From a virus: a stretch of 31,733 bases of DNA. A program made the position numbers and the translations under genes. The stretch lies in IMG/VR virus record IMGVR_UViG_3300032326_001041, positions 1-31,733 of that record; one strand, given 5' to 3'. The notes below the pieces were generated by a model, which did no database searches, had not been told where the DNA came from, and was given only the letters and a program-made list of their open reading frames with translations. Positions 8,801-17,092 of this stretch are shown here, piece by piece; positions within the stretch are counted from its first letter, which is position 1, and every line of letters begins with the position of its first letter.

Positions 8801-10108
8801 AACTTTTTTTATAATATCATTTACATCTTTGATTGTAATAGGGATTTCAAATTTTTCGTCTTTTTTTTCTCTTTTTTTCGGTGGGTTTGTTCCAAAAGTT
8901 TGATTAATGGATAGAAAATTAACATATCCTTTAATTCTTTCATCTATTTTTGTTTTTACTTTTACTTCTTCGCCAATACCCAACTCTTTTTTGTAAGGAT
9001 AATATATATTATTGTCTATAACAATAAAATTACTATCATCAAGAGCGGTACTAAGTGCGTATTCAAAAACATCTTTATTTAAATTTATTAAGTTTGTAGA
9101 GTAATCTTGAATGTCATTAAGTTTTGTAAAATCTCCCTTTTTTTCTAATTCGGCCTGTGAGTTAGCATCAAAGTTGTCTATTCTATTAATTAACTCCGTT
9201 AATGATAAAACAGGAAAATTATCAGGAATTAATCCTTTCCTTTTATATGTGTTGTAAACTTCTTCAAGTTTTTGTCTTCCTTTATATGTGTTAAGAGTTT
9301 TTTTGGTGTTCGTAACCGGGTCAGTAATAGTAATAACACTATTATACATATACGGTGAAGTTGAGCAATAAGATAGTGGTGTATCAAATAGTAGTGCCGT
9401 AAATTTACCAATTAATTTTAAATCAATCTCATAGTTTCCATTTTCAGCATTAAACTTAGCATTAAAAGATGTGAGTGATAGTCTATATCTTATGGCCTTC
9501 CCATAGTAACCTTTTAAAGTCAAATAGAACAGAGGATATGGAAAATTAAAAAAAGCCGAATATAACGAATTTTCACCCTGCTCAAATAAAGACCTTCCTT
9601 GTATGTCTGTCATCGATATTGAAACTTCAGGGACGCCTGTTCCTTTTACTGTGACACTAATTCTATTTATTCCTAATAGTTGCGTATCTTCATAACCACC
9701 AACAGACTTTTCAAATCTTTGCACCCCTTCTGTTTCAACAACTCTTTGAATATTTCGATTTACCCCTTCAAAGTTTCTTGAATCTTTACCCGTTATTTGG
9801 TCCGTCCAACTTGAATCAAATGCGGTTTTACCTTTTGGTTTTAAAAAGTTAATTTTCAAATCGTCTTCTCCTTGAAATAAAGTCGCAATAGCGGTACTTT
9901 GTACATCAAAAGACTCTCCAACCGCCAACTTCGTTCTTGGAATTATGAATGTTTCCAAATTAGCGTAATAAACCAAATCTTCTTGGTCTACAAATCTTGG
10001 TTCTCTTTTACCTACACTATCATATACTTCATTAGGATTAACAACAACGATGTTGTCATACTCAGTTTCTATGAATATTTTTTTATTTTGTTTTAATCTA
10101 GCGGCCAT
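2840..10108 (-). CDS. Giant baseplate structural protein, hub-like, 2422 aa
   Basis: Probable baseplate component. Near the N-terminus (about residues 155-250) is a beta-rich block with VSISMTDIQGRSLFEQ, FPYPLFYLTLKGYYGKAIRY and GNYEIDLKLIGKF, a pattern I associate with baseplate proteins of contractile phages. Near residues 2050-2170 is a block resembling a gp27 / late-control-D hub: CTVESMGNVMIQPTMYFILR, then FYGPYWIFEVSHDIST and GFNTSFKGSRIP. Between them lie long stretches I cannot assign and a Pro/Gln/Asn linker near 1780. The last ~200 residues hold a block loosely like glucosaminidase/lysozyme folds (NYNPYEISTANNFG, PIAKFNTF). Far longer than any T4 baseplate protein. The start overlaps the end of the gp53-like gene by 11 bases, so the two are co-translated. 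Family assignment is by motif pattern only. Confidence 0.7.
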   Translation of the reverse strand: MAARLKQNKKIFIETEYDNIVVVNPNEVYDSVGKREPRFVDQEDLVYYANLETFIIPRTKLAVGESFDVQSTAIATLFQGEDDLKINFLKPKGKTAFDSSWTDQITGKDSRNFEGVNRNIQRVVETEGVQRFEKSVGGYEDTQLLGINRISVTVKGTGVPEVSISMTDIQGRSLFEQGENSLYSAFFNFPYPLFYLTLKGYYGKAIRYRLSLTSFNAKFNAENGNYEIDLKLIGKFTALLFDTPLSYCSTSPYMYNSVITITDPVTNTKKTLNTYKGRQKLEEVYNTYKRKGLIPDNFPVLSLTELINRIDNFDANSQAELEKKGDFTKLNDIQDYSTNLINLNKDVFEYALSTALDDSNFIVIDNNIYYPYKKELGIGEEVKVKTKIDERIKGYVNFLSINQTFGTNPPKKREKKDEKFEIPITIKDVNDIIKKVDVESFKKNNQALQETFFFRTGKQVNIGDPNTNAEFEKFVLDINASLSTTQKVLDANNNIIDVQPDYYFFGNKVVADGSYIPNSYLDKLDKMTKTLEAFQKQIEDELTEFYAQTVISPEGGLGFKPTIRNIFAVLLAGADTFYRLMEDVHEKAWEVRADKDRLMAVIPPESISPDAFKSIQTSSGSLNNDNVVYPWPLYFTKEKQSNQSELYVIQYPGDPKIIKQTKAFNYNIWPEIGFTETFLKAQTQTAAPTENFTYNNIKDVSEYISSNAIEFPFKTTPYQNLDAKKLYYEIFERAYVSTYYGNLLSDLASQKQVDKFYGDIESKNLSLVAPQDIAINQDLKNFKFNLQKLLDYMKKVSNNGQGELWNFYLKNNYVTPYIETLTKNPNEIYGIDTLSNRTVEVSSKIDLAKNLTDYLTSSDSSKKNTLDTYPFTNLDWLKKNLSNGDSIQDFKDYNDTTKTFLYLDDKKTIARINQTDKYSNIKLFTTPYGFNNGNQTYLTDQSNNVQISTRDTLKNFYINRKNEKTFFTESFINYGNSYSGNVGTSIQTTSLLNTPYFINSIVEGVKKQKSGNTQSYVQLGYLFLNSLPLITTKEKLINVDNNTITDLEYLAATFKKYSAVHQVPYAWVLKYGSIWHRYKTFVNSNVDILDDVWKDFDYVNSYDPTTSDITKQYQIFDYTGTTTQTISLQGSNLIVANTYDTQNVGFYPKLIDDVNYYLFGKDLFTGYTSDAFQNAVTVDNFNIGKNNTSSTILNVGFDTSSPNRTLTKRNYYQYRTFAGTSNSPSAGNRIVLYPSMGGIPIDQSIYECINSNNQKTIEPFFNKALYNGSVRSVWGASNFGYFDNSLLTKPKPTEYLKVIKTNTNRQNDFDLVSNELKYSSIDEIFSVFPKELLDKFEEKFLGFCKYNFEIKDLQLNDEVTTATYTNSNGVPNVEQKLLKNQISNLFVFSNAGFVKTNEDVDGKKLAELQISNLTESIKNFLNFDCVIKLSNPYDFERKLFNSFSNLNEFVPEDKYRFGSYLKGKLPGDGTNISLLLSLAQNPTAWAAVRNYVGFSEIPSVDYPNQVQPQFPSVPITNQNTPTQYVQPSNTSTFRTFQDLCTGQYFNITDPNNYSESSLNYTDGHIIYLETIDNSSQPKNFCARKVPNSAQTTTYNLLVDDNAPQTDAVGVTPESYCLSFFNSLINCTQSNNPNVSIVFIGHSSTILPTSNLGVESNRYFNLEKPNGGYSVYKIEGDPNFNITNVGSKRFYNINSNINDPNNFPLPSSGTLGANTNFSNLIQVNNNIAGNYIMVIDYLTPNGSTTKLTTTITTLPGGSNTSPQQTNNPQNNTQPLPGTQKSFVSEFFIDNDIEFTAQNVTLLSPLIKLYVTQKIDDPSYNKTKFTSFINSYLQDRQSFLDKVVNETFSNLNRILKDIQVEEQTTNTAVNGDVNKLSTYNTLKGFNDKWIAGSDLKNTTLFEDFLFMDRSNSDLGNDFTLDLKMVKRILNPKTNPSSSLMSIISQILDENKFMFMAMPAYINFYGLQEALKNGVPLEDNEIGNSLFGTYLEVDYTKSSPKFLCIYMGNPSEYPKPKENSFIRFGDDSFDLGTPGNCLQVSDPNRNYSQTNRVVGFSVDFGIQNQSVFKGLDLDMSEMKNTSETFKINADLGSSVAGDQVAQQSVSLYSLYKSRSYSCTVESMGNVMIQPTMYFILRHVPMFYGPYWIFEVSHDISTRGFNTSFKGSRIPKYSLPQVNNLLTNVNKKILETYKKQAADKNPKTKERIASETALKENPKLNFYAAPQDQCTTKRDNVFASIPFVDIVETPFTVQELSEVIKQVVTDKTMRTVLMGIASTTYISKSAGVGVWDNVNYNPYEISTANNFGALNSLITSQSCVELGGEPVPIAKFNTFVESTTFISKILNPLLPMLNELVNKSTETNINKKHGKAAFQFAFTTWITPAAYGPPPLTAQQIIDFVDNEFKNKTNLYELAINRYTDFYEIF

Positions 10109-10415
10109 AATAAAATATATGTGTATCTACTGCGGATTTGTAGTCTTGTAATGCACTAACTAACGGAAATGGTATTCGTAAAATAGCACCATCAGGAATA
10201 TTTGATTCTAAACCACTGTATTGAGGGTTAGCCGTTAAAATTAACCAACCAAAATATGGAGTACTGTATTTTTCAAAACTAATTTTATCAAGACGGGATT
10301 TACCAACTAAATAAAGGTATTGTTGGTCAGTAGGTCTAATTGGTAAATTTACATAAGGAACTACCGTTTGTTGCCCGTTGATTAAAAAGTCTTTATATCT
10401 ATTGTAGTAATCCAT
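10098..10415 (-). CDS. 53: gp53-like baseplate wedge protein (LysM-like fold)
   Basis: Small baseplate protein of 105 aa. It has the pattern typical of gp53/LysM-like wedge proteins: DQQYLYLVGKSRLDKISFEK, then YFGWLILTANPQYSG, and PDGAILRIPFPL. In such proteins the segment recalls a LysM module (a time-to-bind, small-domain, IPxG-type sequence) that may contact peptidoglycan or pack in the baseplate wedge. The start shares one base with the stop of the 2212-aa gene (TAATG) and the end overlaps the start of the 2422-aa gene by 11 bases, so three baseplate genes are tightly coupled. T4 gp53 is about 196 aa, so this is a short version. Gene symbol by analogy with T4. Confidence 0.78.
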   Translation of the reverse strand: MDYYNRYKDFLINGQQTVVPYVNLPIRPTDQQYLYLVGKSRLDKISFEKYSTPYFGWLILTANPQYSGLESNIPDGAILRIPFPLVSALQDYKSAVDTHIFYYGR

Positions 10416-13400
10416 TATGGGAAAGATTTTTTCAAATTAAATTTATTACCCCCAGAGTTAACTTGTGAATATAGGTCTTTCATATTAGAATCTGAAGGTG
10501 CTAATGGTGGTAATTTAGTTACTAACACACAAAGTCTTTCTTTAGAAACATCATAAGGTCTATAGTTTGTATATTTGTTCGAATAATAATCATCTCTAAA
10601 TTTTTTCAAATTTGCGTCTTGAGTATTTTTGGAGGTCAAATAATCCGCACCTAAACCTGTTTGTGGTGTTGTAATTATATTTGTAAAATAAGTGTCCCAT
10701 GCATCTTTATCAGCCTGACTTGCGTTTGGTATTGCCGAATTTATAATACTATTTATAAAATCTTGAGGTTTTTTCAAAATGTCAGTACCAAAAAGTATGA
10801 AGAATCTATTTTTAGCCGGAGTGTAATTTGGAATATAAGTATCAAAAGAAAATGAATCGTTGTACTCATAACTACCAGATGGTATTACATTAAAAGTACT
10901 TAGTTGTTGTATAAAATCGTTAATGTCATTTTTAACTAAATAAGATTCTTGAGTTAATTCTTGTAAAGTATTTGTAACTCCTTGTGGATATGGTGCGGTA
11001 ATTTGAGTGGTTCCTGATATATTATAGATATAAGCATTACCTTGTTTTGTTATGTATCCATCATTACCGTTCATAATATAATTTAATTTGTCAACAATAC
11101 CTATCCATTCTAATTCTTTTGCGGTAATCGTACTATTGTTAACCTCTAATACACCTAAAATTTGACCAGCTTTAGCATCTATCAAATCTTGTATTCTTCT
11201 TTTTACTTTTCTTATTTGTATGTCACTAAAATTAGAGTTATCAACTAATGCAAGTATTGGACAATCGTTGTTATCTACATCTTCTTTTGCTTTAGTTTTT
11301 AGGTTGTTAACTCTTGTTTCAATATTTATTGATTTACCATAAATTGTACACGATTGTGGACTACCTAAAGCGTTAAAACTTCCTGAAGTATATTCTCTTT
11401 CTTTTGTTAATAATTGTAATCCACCTATAAATAATTCATCATTAACTTTGGAAAGTGTTTGTTCTACAACTTCAAAGTATTCTTTACTCTTATCAACTAA
11501 ACTTTGCATCACATTCTGATATCTGATATTTCCTGTTACAATATTTGTTTGAATATCAAGTTTTTGTTCCCCCATCGTACCAATTGGAACACCTCCGTCA
11601 TTTTGAGTACCTCTATTACTTGGGTTAGCAACAACCCCAAATCTATTTAAAGCTTCCTCTTCAATTAATTTGTCATAGGTATCAAGGGTTTCGTTTTTAG
11701 CAGTATCGTCAGCTCTATCATCGTACATTTCTGTATTGGCGTAGTAATTAAAAGATAGTGCGTTTTGTAATTTAGATACAGGTCCCGCTAAACCATGAGC
11801 ACCTATAAAGTTAAAACCTATATTTACATCAACTATCATGGGTTGTACACCTATACCTTCAGGATTTAAATCGAATTTTCCATCATCGTATTTAAAGGTA
11901 AGAGAATCAAGTGCAATTTTTGTGTGAAAAAAGTCTCCAATTCTTAAAACACAAATAGGTGGTGAACCAAATACGCTGTTTGTCACGTCATTAAAAAGTA
12001 GTTTAACTTCACCTTCTAATGATTCACTAACAGTAGGTATTGTATCACCAGGTCTCATACATTGTTGTAAGAATGTTAATCTAGAATTTAAACCTTCAGG
12101 TGTGATTGAGTGAAATGCAGGATTAAAAAATTTGAATTTTTGTTTTATTCCGTTATAAATCATTTCATCAGAATCTTTAATCATATCAAAGTAATTACAC
12201 TCAGTTAATAATTTTCTACCTAATTTTTTTGTTAGTTCTTTTTTTCTTTGTGATGTTAATTGTGTTGTTCTTTCAGTTCTTGTTCTTGTTACTGTTTCGG
12301 GTGTTTGATTTTGTGACCCTCCGCTTGGTGTCTGACTAACAAAAGTATTATTAGATTCTACTGGTTGTGGATTAGTCTGATTATTAGATTCCAATTCAAC
12401 ATCATCGTTTACTTCAGATGTTAAATAACTTGTATTAGTATTATTAGTTTCTTGCGATGCATTAAAATCCCCTTCAACAGAAGTACTTCCATCTCCATTT
12501 GCTCCGCTATTTTCTACGTTATTTACATTAGAGTTGTCATTACCCGTATTGTTTAATGTGTTATCAACAGGGTCAAGTATTTCAACATCAACAATTCTAA
12601 CTCTTCTACACGCCATTGCGTTTACTGAGGATACACCTTCATTACTATTATTTTTAAATGATTTAGAACAATCAATATATTTGTATGGGTCTTGGTCTAA
12701 CTTACCTCCCTCACCTTGATAAGTTTGAACTTTCACTACAATACTTCCGTCTTCAGCATAATCCCCGATTTTTTTAGAACCAGCTGGTTGAGCATATAAC
12801 CACTGTCTAACACTATCCCCTCTTCTTGTTGATAGTTTTATATTGTAGTCAGGATTATGTACCGATGATGCGGTACCCGACAAACTAAATTTGACTTTTT
12901 TTCCTTGTGATAAAGCATCTCCAATTACAACAGCCAATTTTTTTGCGTCATTAAATTCACTTTCAATATAATCAAAAAACTTACTAACACTATCTTTTCT
13001 TGCGTCTATGAATGAAGATAGATATTGAGTTTGCGCTGCGGGACTTAAATTCTGAATTTGTGCTTGTGTAAATTGAGTATAGGTTGCGTCGTTATATTTA
13101 AAAATAAAATTTCTAGCCTTTCCAAAAGTTTTACCAAATAAGTCTGTTCCTCCTGTTTCTAAATAACCTTGTTTAAGAGCTAAATAATCCTGATAAACTT
13201 CATCAAAAGGTTTTTGTGCTTGTAATGGGTCAAATACACCGTTTACAGTTTTTTGCCCAGGATAATCATTATGGAAATAAAATCCAATATCTTGTAAATT
13301 AGGTTGTACAATTGTCGGAGTAAATGTGGGTGCTGGAGTTGCGGTAGGTGTTGGTGATGGTGTAGGTACAGGTGTTGTAGTAGGTGTTGGTGATGGTGTT

Positions 13401-16400
13401 GGCGTTGGTGATGGTGTTGTAGTGGGTGTTGGTGAAGGAGTCGGTGTTGGTGATGGTTGATTACACGGTTTTCCAGTTGGTGTAATTGTTCCGTCACTTG
13501 CGTTTGTAAAATAAGGTACGGTATTTTTTTCAACGCAAACAGTACCAGTCGCACCACTTGATAATGGTATTGAAGTCAGTGTTGTTTGCCCGCAACCTGT
13601 ATAATTTATAGTTGTGGCACTATTTCCTACAGCATAATCGTATTGTAAACAAGGGTCAGGTGGTTGTTGAGGGGGTGGTGGTGGAATTTTTGTAATAAAT
13701 TCAGTTTCTGTTATTTCTCTAACTAAAACTTGAGTTTCAAAAATTTCTTGAGGTGTGAATGTTACCCATTTTTTAATTAAGTCATATATATCATACTTTG
13801 TACATCCCGCAATAAATGAATCTATAACTTGAGTGATTGAACCTTCACCTTCTCTTTCTAATTCTCTATCAACCAAAACATTCATTACTGATGGGTGGTC
13901 AACTAAAATTTTAAAACTAATGTTTCCCTTTCTTGAAGTATTTGTGTAAGTATATATTGGCTCAGGTCTTCCTAAAAATGTATTGTCTTGCCACCCTGTT
14001 TGTATATTTTCATCGAATGATAAATCATAAGGAGGGAACCACATAATTCTACCCCCATTCGGTCCTTTTTCACAAGTTGGTAAATCTTCGTAAGTAAACC
14101 CAGGTGTGTTTGATGTTCTCCAAGCCAAATTTTCTAACGAAAACATATATTTTTTTACCTTGTCTTTTCCAAAGTCTAAACTGCTCGAACTTGGGTCGCT
14201 ATAAGGTACAATATTTAAGTTATATGTATTTGTTAATACCGAGTCAGGATATTTTCTAATGTTACCATCTGTTTTTTGTAATTCTCTATATGTGTAATAG
14301 GGTCTATCCTTTGTAAAGACTCTACAATATTCATATCCAACTGGATTTTCTGTTTGTTCGCCAACTGATGTTTTTGTTGAATATCTTACAACTCTTGAAC
14401 CTTTAGTTAATTCTTGATAACCATCATTAAAAATTTTGGAAACTTGATTGATTGCGTTTCCTACGTGTTCAGTTTTGTACTGAGATTTGTTACCCGCATC
14501 AACTAATTTTTGAGTCGTATCTAATAATGAACCAGGTGTAAAATCGTATGAACTAGAGTCGTCTTCTCTATAACTTGGTGGTGTTCCCCATTGTGTTAAA
14601 TCAGCGCCCCCTCTTTGTGGTAGTTTTCCAGGTTTGGTGTAGTTATCACTACTTGTCCATGTAAATCCTCCAAAAACTGTAGAATTTACTAATGTAGTTC
14701 CATCTGCGGCCGCACCTGCACTATAGTAGTTTCGACTATTGATTCCAAATTTGGTTTCATCTAATTGATTTGTTTCATAAGCTTTTCCTAAGTTTGAGTA
14801 GGATAAAACAGGACCATAAGAAGATGCATTATCATTGTACTTTGAAAGTGGTAACTCTGAAACGTCAGGTGTTACTAATTTTGTAATAGAGCTTTTATTA
14901 TCTCCTATGTAAAATTTTGGTTGTGGTGCAAGTAAACTAAGCCCCTTTTGGTAGTCAGGTCTAAAATAGTTATATGAAAATTGTTGAAATATTAAATTTC
15001 TTGTTGGAATTGATGTATAAGTCATCAATAGTTCTGATGCGTTGTTATTTGCAGGTTCCTTGTAGTTAAAAATAGGACCACCTTGGCCTCCTAACGCAGA
15101 AAGTGTATTTTGTAAAAACGTGTTTTGATTATTAATTCTTGTTGGGTAATCAAATAACTCACCAATAATATATGAATATGGACTATATAAACCAGCCAAT
15201 CTACCTGCAAAATCTACAACATCTAATGGCGTTGGTACCCCCGCAACATCAGGTGGTGATGTAATCTTATAGTTCATAGCGATTACCGGGATATTTCCTG
15301 TCGCCATACCCAAAACATCAAATGGGTCAGTATTTGGTTTTGCAGAAATTCCACCTGTTTGTGGGTCGATTGATGAACTAACAGCATTTACTCTACCAAT
15401 TGTTTGTTGTAACAACTCTAACGCAATTCTAGATTTAAACTCCTTTTGTAAATTTGTTGCACTTATTTTAGCTAAGTTTGAATCTTGTGATAACGGTCCA
15501 TCAGACCCTGTTGGATTATTCTGTAACAAAATACTATATGGAGTATATGTTGAAGGTAGAAAAATAAACGTATTATCTGAATTGGCGTAAGGTAGTTGTA
15601 ATACTTGAATGACTTCATTGTCAAAATCAATATCAGAATATGAACCAGTTCCTGTTGAATATGTATTTGATAGATATGCTTGTGTTTCACTTTGACCGGC
15701 TTGTATTTCTAAAGTACTACCAATAGTGTCATCGATACCATACGGACCAACATTATCTGCCGGTAATAAATCATCATTTATAACAACAGAATCACCATAT
15801 GATGTGGTACTACCTAAAGCCGGTCTTGGCCCATATTTGTTATTTATATAAGTTCTATTTTCAACAGACTGTCCTATATTTTCTAATTCGCTATTTACGG
15901 TATCAGGAAAACCATATTCACCTTCATTTGATTTTGTTTGAAAGTTTAAATTTATATCAGATTGTCCTCTTTCGGTTTCAGAACCGTATTGATTTATTGT
16001 AAATAAGATTGGTCTTTGTTCTTTAGAAATTGTTTCTAACTTATTAGAAACTGTGTCTTCGATTGTATAATTTCCTTGTGATAAAAATAATATTCTTAAA
16101 GTTCTATACATTTCGACCTCAAACTCACTTTGTCCATTTTCAGGTCTATATAAATTTAATTTAAATAATTGTGGTCTCTCATCTACACCTTCTAATTCTA
16201 ATCCACTTTGAATAGTATCCGTAAAGTCGTATTCGCCAGTTCCAATACTAGAACTTATTCTATATTGTTGTAGGTCATTATTTATTGACCACAAAGTTGT
16301 TCCATAAATTTCATCACCTTGCGATGTAGGAAAATATTGATTGGTTGCATATAATAATCCTTCTTGAGTATTACCAACAAACTCTAATTCATTTCCAATT

Positions 16401-17053
16401 GTATATGAAATAGAATATGGTGATTGTGTTCTGAATGATGAAAGTGTTAATACATCATTAATATTATAAACAGTTTGTCCAAAATCTTCACTCGCAAAAA
16501 CACCCCATTTATTTAATATTTTTAAATCTATTTCTTTTTGGTTTCCTATTCTTTCCAAATAGTTGTTAAATGTATCAACAATTGTATATTCTCCTTCACC
16601 AATTGTTAAAATATTTTTGTCGTCATTAATAAAATAAACCGAACTTCCAAACCCTGCAATATTATTTTGAGGTTTGTAAACATTTTTTACTATGTGATAT
16701 AATTCTGAATTATCACCAATCGTTTCTAAATCACTTAATATGGTATCTGTTAAATCATATTGACCTTCGTTTGATTTGTAGTTCAGATTTTTATTAATTT
16801 GAACCATGTCTCCGTATTCTTCACTATCTTCGGGACCATACTGATTTATTGGAAATAATATTCTTTCTTGTCTGTCTCCAATTATTTCGATTGGTGTTGA
16901 ATCAACGGGAGTTAGGTCTGTGTAAGTAAATTCACCTTGAGCAGGTTTATCATCTGTTCCAAAAAAATTGACAACACGATATGCTGGCAGATTTCTTGCC
17001 AACAATTTTTTTCTAAAGTTTTCTGTAGAATTGAATGAAAGTGGACTTTCCAT
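10415..17053 (-). CDS. Giant baseplate protein with N-terminal repeats, Pro-Thr linker and OmpA-like domain, 2212 aa
   Basis: Probable baseplate/wedge protein. In order: eight degenerate ~57-residue repeats (residues ~40-480) with a GEYxxxDT...LExIG...NxY core; a block with TYTNTSRKGNISFKILVDHP (near 1030) seen in my memory of other Bacteroidetes-phage baseplate proteins; a Pro run; a four-cysteine domain (C1135, C1154, C1173, C1197); a Pro-Thr-Ser linker (~1199-1250); an OmpA-like domain (~1255-1495, with NIKLSTRRGDSVRQWL and CRRVRIVDVEI); an Asn/Thr-rich linker; and a C-terminal structural block with FFNPAFHSITPEGLNSRL and CVLRIGDFFHTKIALDSLTF. The OmpA-like part suggests contact with peptidoglycan during infection. 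It starts 39 bases after the tape measure gene and its stop overlaps the gp53-like start (TAATG). The start is the first ATG after a TATTTATC leader. Baseplate role is inferred from position and motifs. Confidence 0.72.
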   Translation of the reverse strand: MESPLSFNSTENFRKKLLARNLPAYRVVNFFGTDDKPAQGEFTYTDLTPVDSTPIEIIGDRQERILFPINQYGPEDSEEYGDMVQINKNLNYKSNEGQYDLTDTILSDLETIGDNSELYHIVKNVYKPQNNIAGFGSSVYFINDDKNILTIGEGEYTIVDTFNNYLERIGNQKEIDLKILNKWGVFASEDFGQTVYNINDVLTLSSFRTQSPYSISYTIGNELEFVGNTQEGLLYATNQYFPTSQGDEIYGTTLWSINNDLQQYRISSSIGTGEYDFTDTIQSGLELEGVDERPQLFKLNLYRPENGQSEFEVEMYRTLRILFLSQGNYTIEDTVSNKLETISKEQRPILFTINQYGSETERGQSDINLNFQTKSNEGEYGFPDTVNSELENIGQSVENRTYINNKYGPRPALGSTTSYGDSVVINDDLLPADNVGPYGIDDTIGSTLEIQAGQSETQAYLSNTYSTGTGSYSDIDFDNEVIQVLQLPYANSDNTFIFLPSTYTPYSILLQNNPTGSDGPLSQDSNLAKISATNLQKEFKSRIALELLQQTIGRVNAVSSSIDPQTGGISAKPNTDPFDVLGMATGNIPVIAMNYKITSPPDVAGVPTPLDVVDFAGRLAGLYSPYSYIIGELFDYPTRINNQNTFLQNTLSALGGQGGPIFNYKEPANNNASELLMTYTSIPTRNLIFQQFSYNYFRPDYQKGLSLLAPQPKFYIGDNKSSITKLVTPDVSELPLSKYNDNASSYGPVLSYSNLGKAYETNQLDETKFGINSRNYYSAGAAADGTTLVNSTVFGGFTWTSSDNYTKPGKLPQRGGADLTQWGTPPSYREDDSSSYDFTPGSLLDTTQKLVDAGNKSQYKTEHVGNAINQVSKIFNDGYQELTKGSRVVRYSTKTSVGEQTENPVGYEYCRVFTKDRPYYTYRELQKTDGNIRKYPDSVLTNTYNLNIVPYSDPSSSSLDFGKDKVKKYMFSLENLAWRTSNTPGFTYEDLPTCEKGPNGGRIMWFPPYDLSFDENIQTGWQDNTFLGRPEPIYTYTNTSRKGNISFKILVDHPSVMNVLVDRELEREGEGSITQVIDSFIAGCTKYDIYDLIKKWVTFTPQEIFETQVLVREITETEFITKIPPPPPQQPPDPCLQYDYAVGNSATTINYTGCGQTTLTSIPLSSGATGTVCVEKNTVPYFTNASDGTITPTGKPCNQPSPTPTPSPTPTTTPSPTPTPSPTPTTTPVPTPSPTPTATPAPTFTPTIVQPNLQDIGFYFHNDYPGQKTVNGVFDPLQAQKPFDEVYQDYLALKQGYLETGGTDLFGKTFGKARNFIFKYNDATYTQFTQAQIQNLSPAAQTQYLSSFIDARKDSVSKFFDYIESEFNDAKKLAVVIGDALSQGKKVKFSLSGTASSVHNPDYNIKLSTRRGDSVRQWLYAQPAGSKKIGDYAEDGSIVVKVQTYQGEGGKLDQDPYKYIDCSKSFKNNSNEGVSSVNAMACRRVRIVDVEILDPVDNTLNNTGNDNSNVNNVENSGANGDGSTSVEGDFNASQETNNTNTSYLTSEVNDDVELESNNQTNPQPVESNNTFVSQTPSGGSQNQTPETVTRTRTERTTQLTSQRKKELTKKLGRKLLTECNYFDMIKDSDEMIYNGIKQKFKFFNPAFHSITPEGLNSRLTFLQQCMRPGDTIPTVSESLEGEVKLLFNDVTNSVFGSPPICVLRIGDFFHTKIALDSLTFKYDDGKFDLNPEGIGVQPMIVDVNIGFNFIGAHGLAGPVSKLQNALSFNYYANTEMYDDRADDTAKNETLDTYDKLIEEEALNRFGVVANPSNRGTQNDGGVPIGTMGEQKLDIQTNIVTGNIRYQNVMQSLVDKSKEYFEVVEQTLSKVNDELFIGGLQLLTKEREYTSGSFNALGSPQSCTIYGKSINIETRVNNLKTKAKEDVDNNDCPILALVDNSNFSDIQIRKVKRRIQDLIDAKAGQILGVLEVNNSTITAKELEWIGIVDKLNYIMNGNDGYITKQGNAYIYNISGTTQITAPYPQGVTNTLQELTQESYLVKNDINDFIQQLSTFNVIPSGSYEYNDSFSFDTYIPNYTPAKNRFFILFGTDILKKPQDFINSIINSAIPNASQADKDAWDTYFTNIITTPQTGLGADYLTSKNTQDANLKKFRDDYYSNKYTNYRPYDVSKERLCVLVTKLPPLAPSDSNMKDLYSQVNSGGNKFNLKKSFP
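12570..13290 (-). other. OmpA-like domain inside the 2212-aa baseplate protein
   Basis: Residues about 1255-1495. An FYFHNDYPG entry segment is followed by a helical stretch, then KVKFSLSGTASS, then N-x-x-LS-x-RR-x-x-SV-x-x-WL and finally CRRVRIVDVEI. The NxxLSxxRAxxV...L and RRVxI pattern is the core of OmpA-family peptidoglycan-binding domains; here the canonical second Ala is Gly (RRGDSV). Recognition is by eye. Confidence 0.6.
13310..13462 (-). repeat. Pro-Thr-Ser linker repeat
   Basis: On the plus strand GGTGTTGGTGATGGTGTT-type units repeat, coding PSPTPTPSPTPTTTP-type peptide. It is a proline-rich flexible spacer between the four-cysteine domain and the OmpA-like domain. Confidence 0.8.
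13463..13651 (-). other. Four-cysteine domain, copy A (in 2212-aa baseplate protein)
   Basis: Cysteines at residues 1135, 1154, 1173 and 1197, spacing 19/19/24, with INYTGCG and GTVCVEK around the middle two. Matches a domain in the neck-region protein at 25324-25509, spacing 18/19/24. Confidence 0.75.
15600..16937 (-). repeat. Eight degenerate ~57-residue protein repeats
   Basis: Units start near residues 40, 97, 154, 211, 273, 327, 378 and 437 of the 2212-aa protein. Each begins with G-x-Y/F-x-x-x-D-T or a near form (GQYDLTDTI, GEYTIVDTF, GEYDFTDTI, GNYTIEDTV, GEYGFPDTV, GPYGIDDTI), followed by L-E-x-I-G, and then an N-x-Y-P/G element. Diverged at DNA level, so an old duplication series. 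Confidence 0.78.
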
Positions 17054-17065
17054 TAAACTTTATTT

Positions 17066-17073
17066 GATAAATA
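17066..17073 (-). promoter_or_regulatory. TATTTATC, one-mismatch copy of the leader octamer
   Basis: Lies 12 bases before the ATG of the 2212-aa gene, on its sense strand. One base differs from TATTTATA. Confidence 0.2.
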
Positions 17074-17092
17074 GATTATAGTTCAATTTTTT

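Noticed and set aside
13243-13557. Minus-strand His/Gln-rich open frame inside the 2212-aa gene
   Set aside because: Out-of-frame reading of the Pro-Thr repeat (CCA/ACC codons shifted); no start context and no folding pattern.
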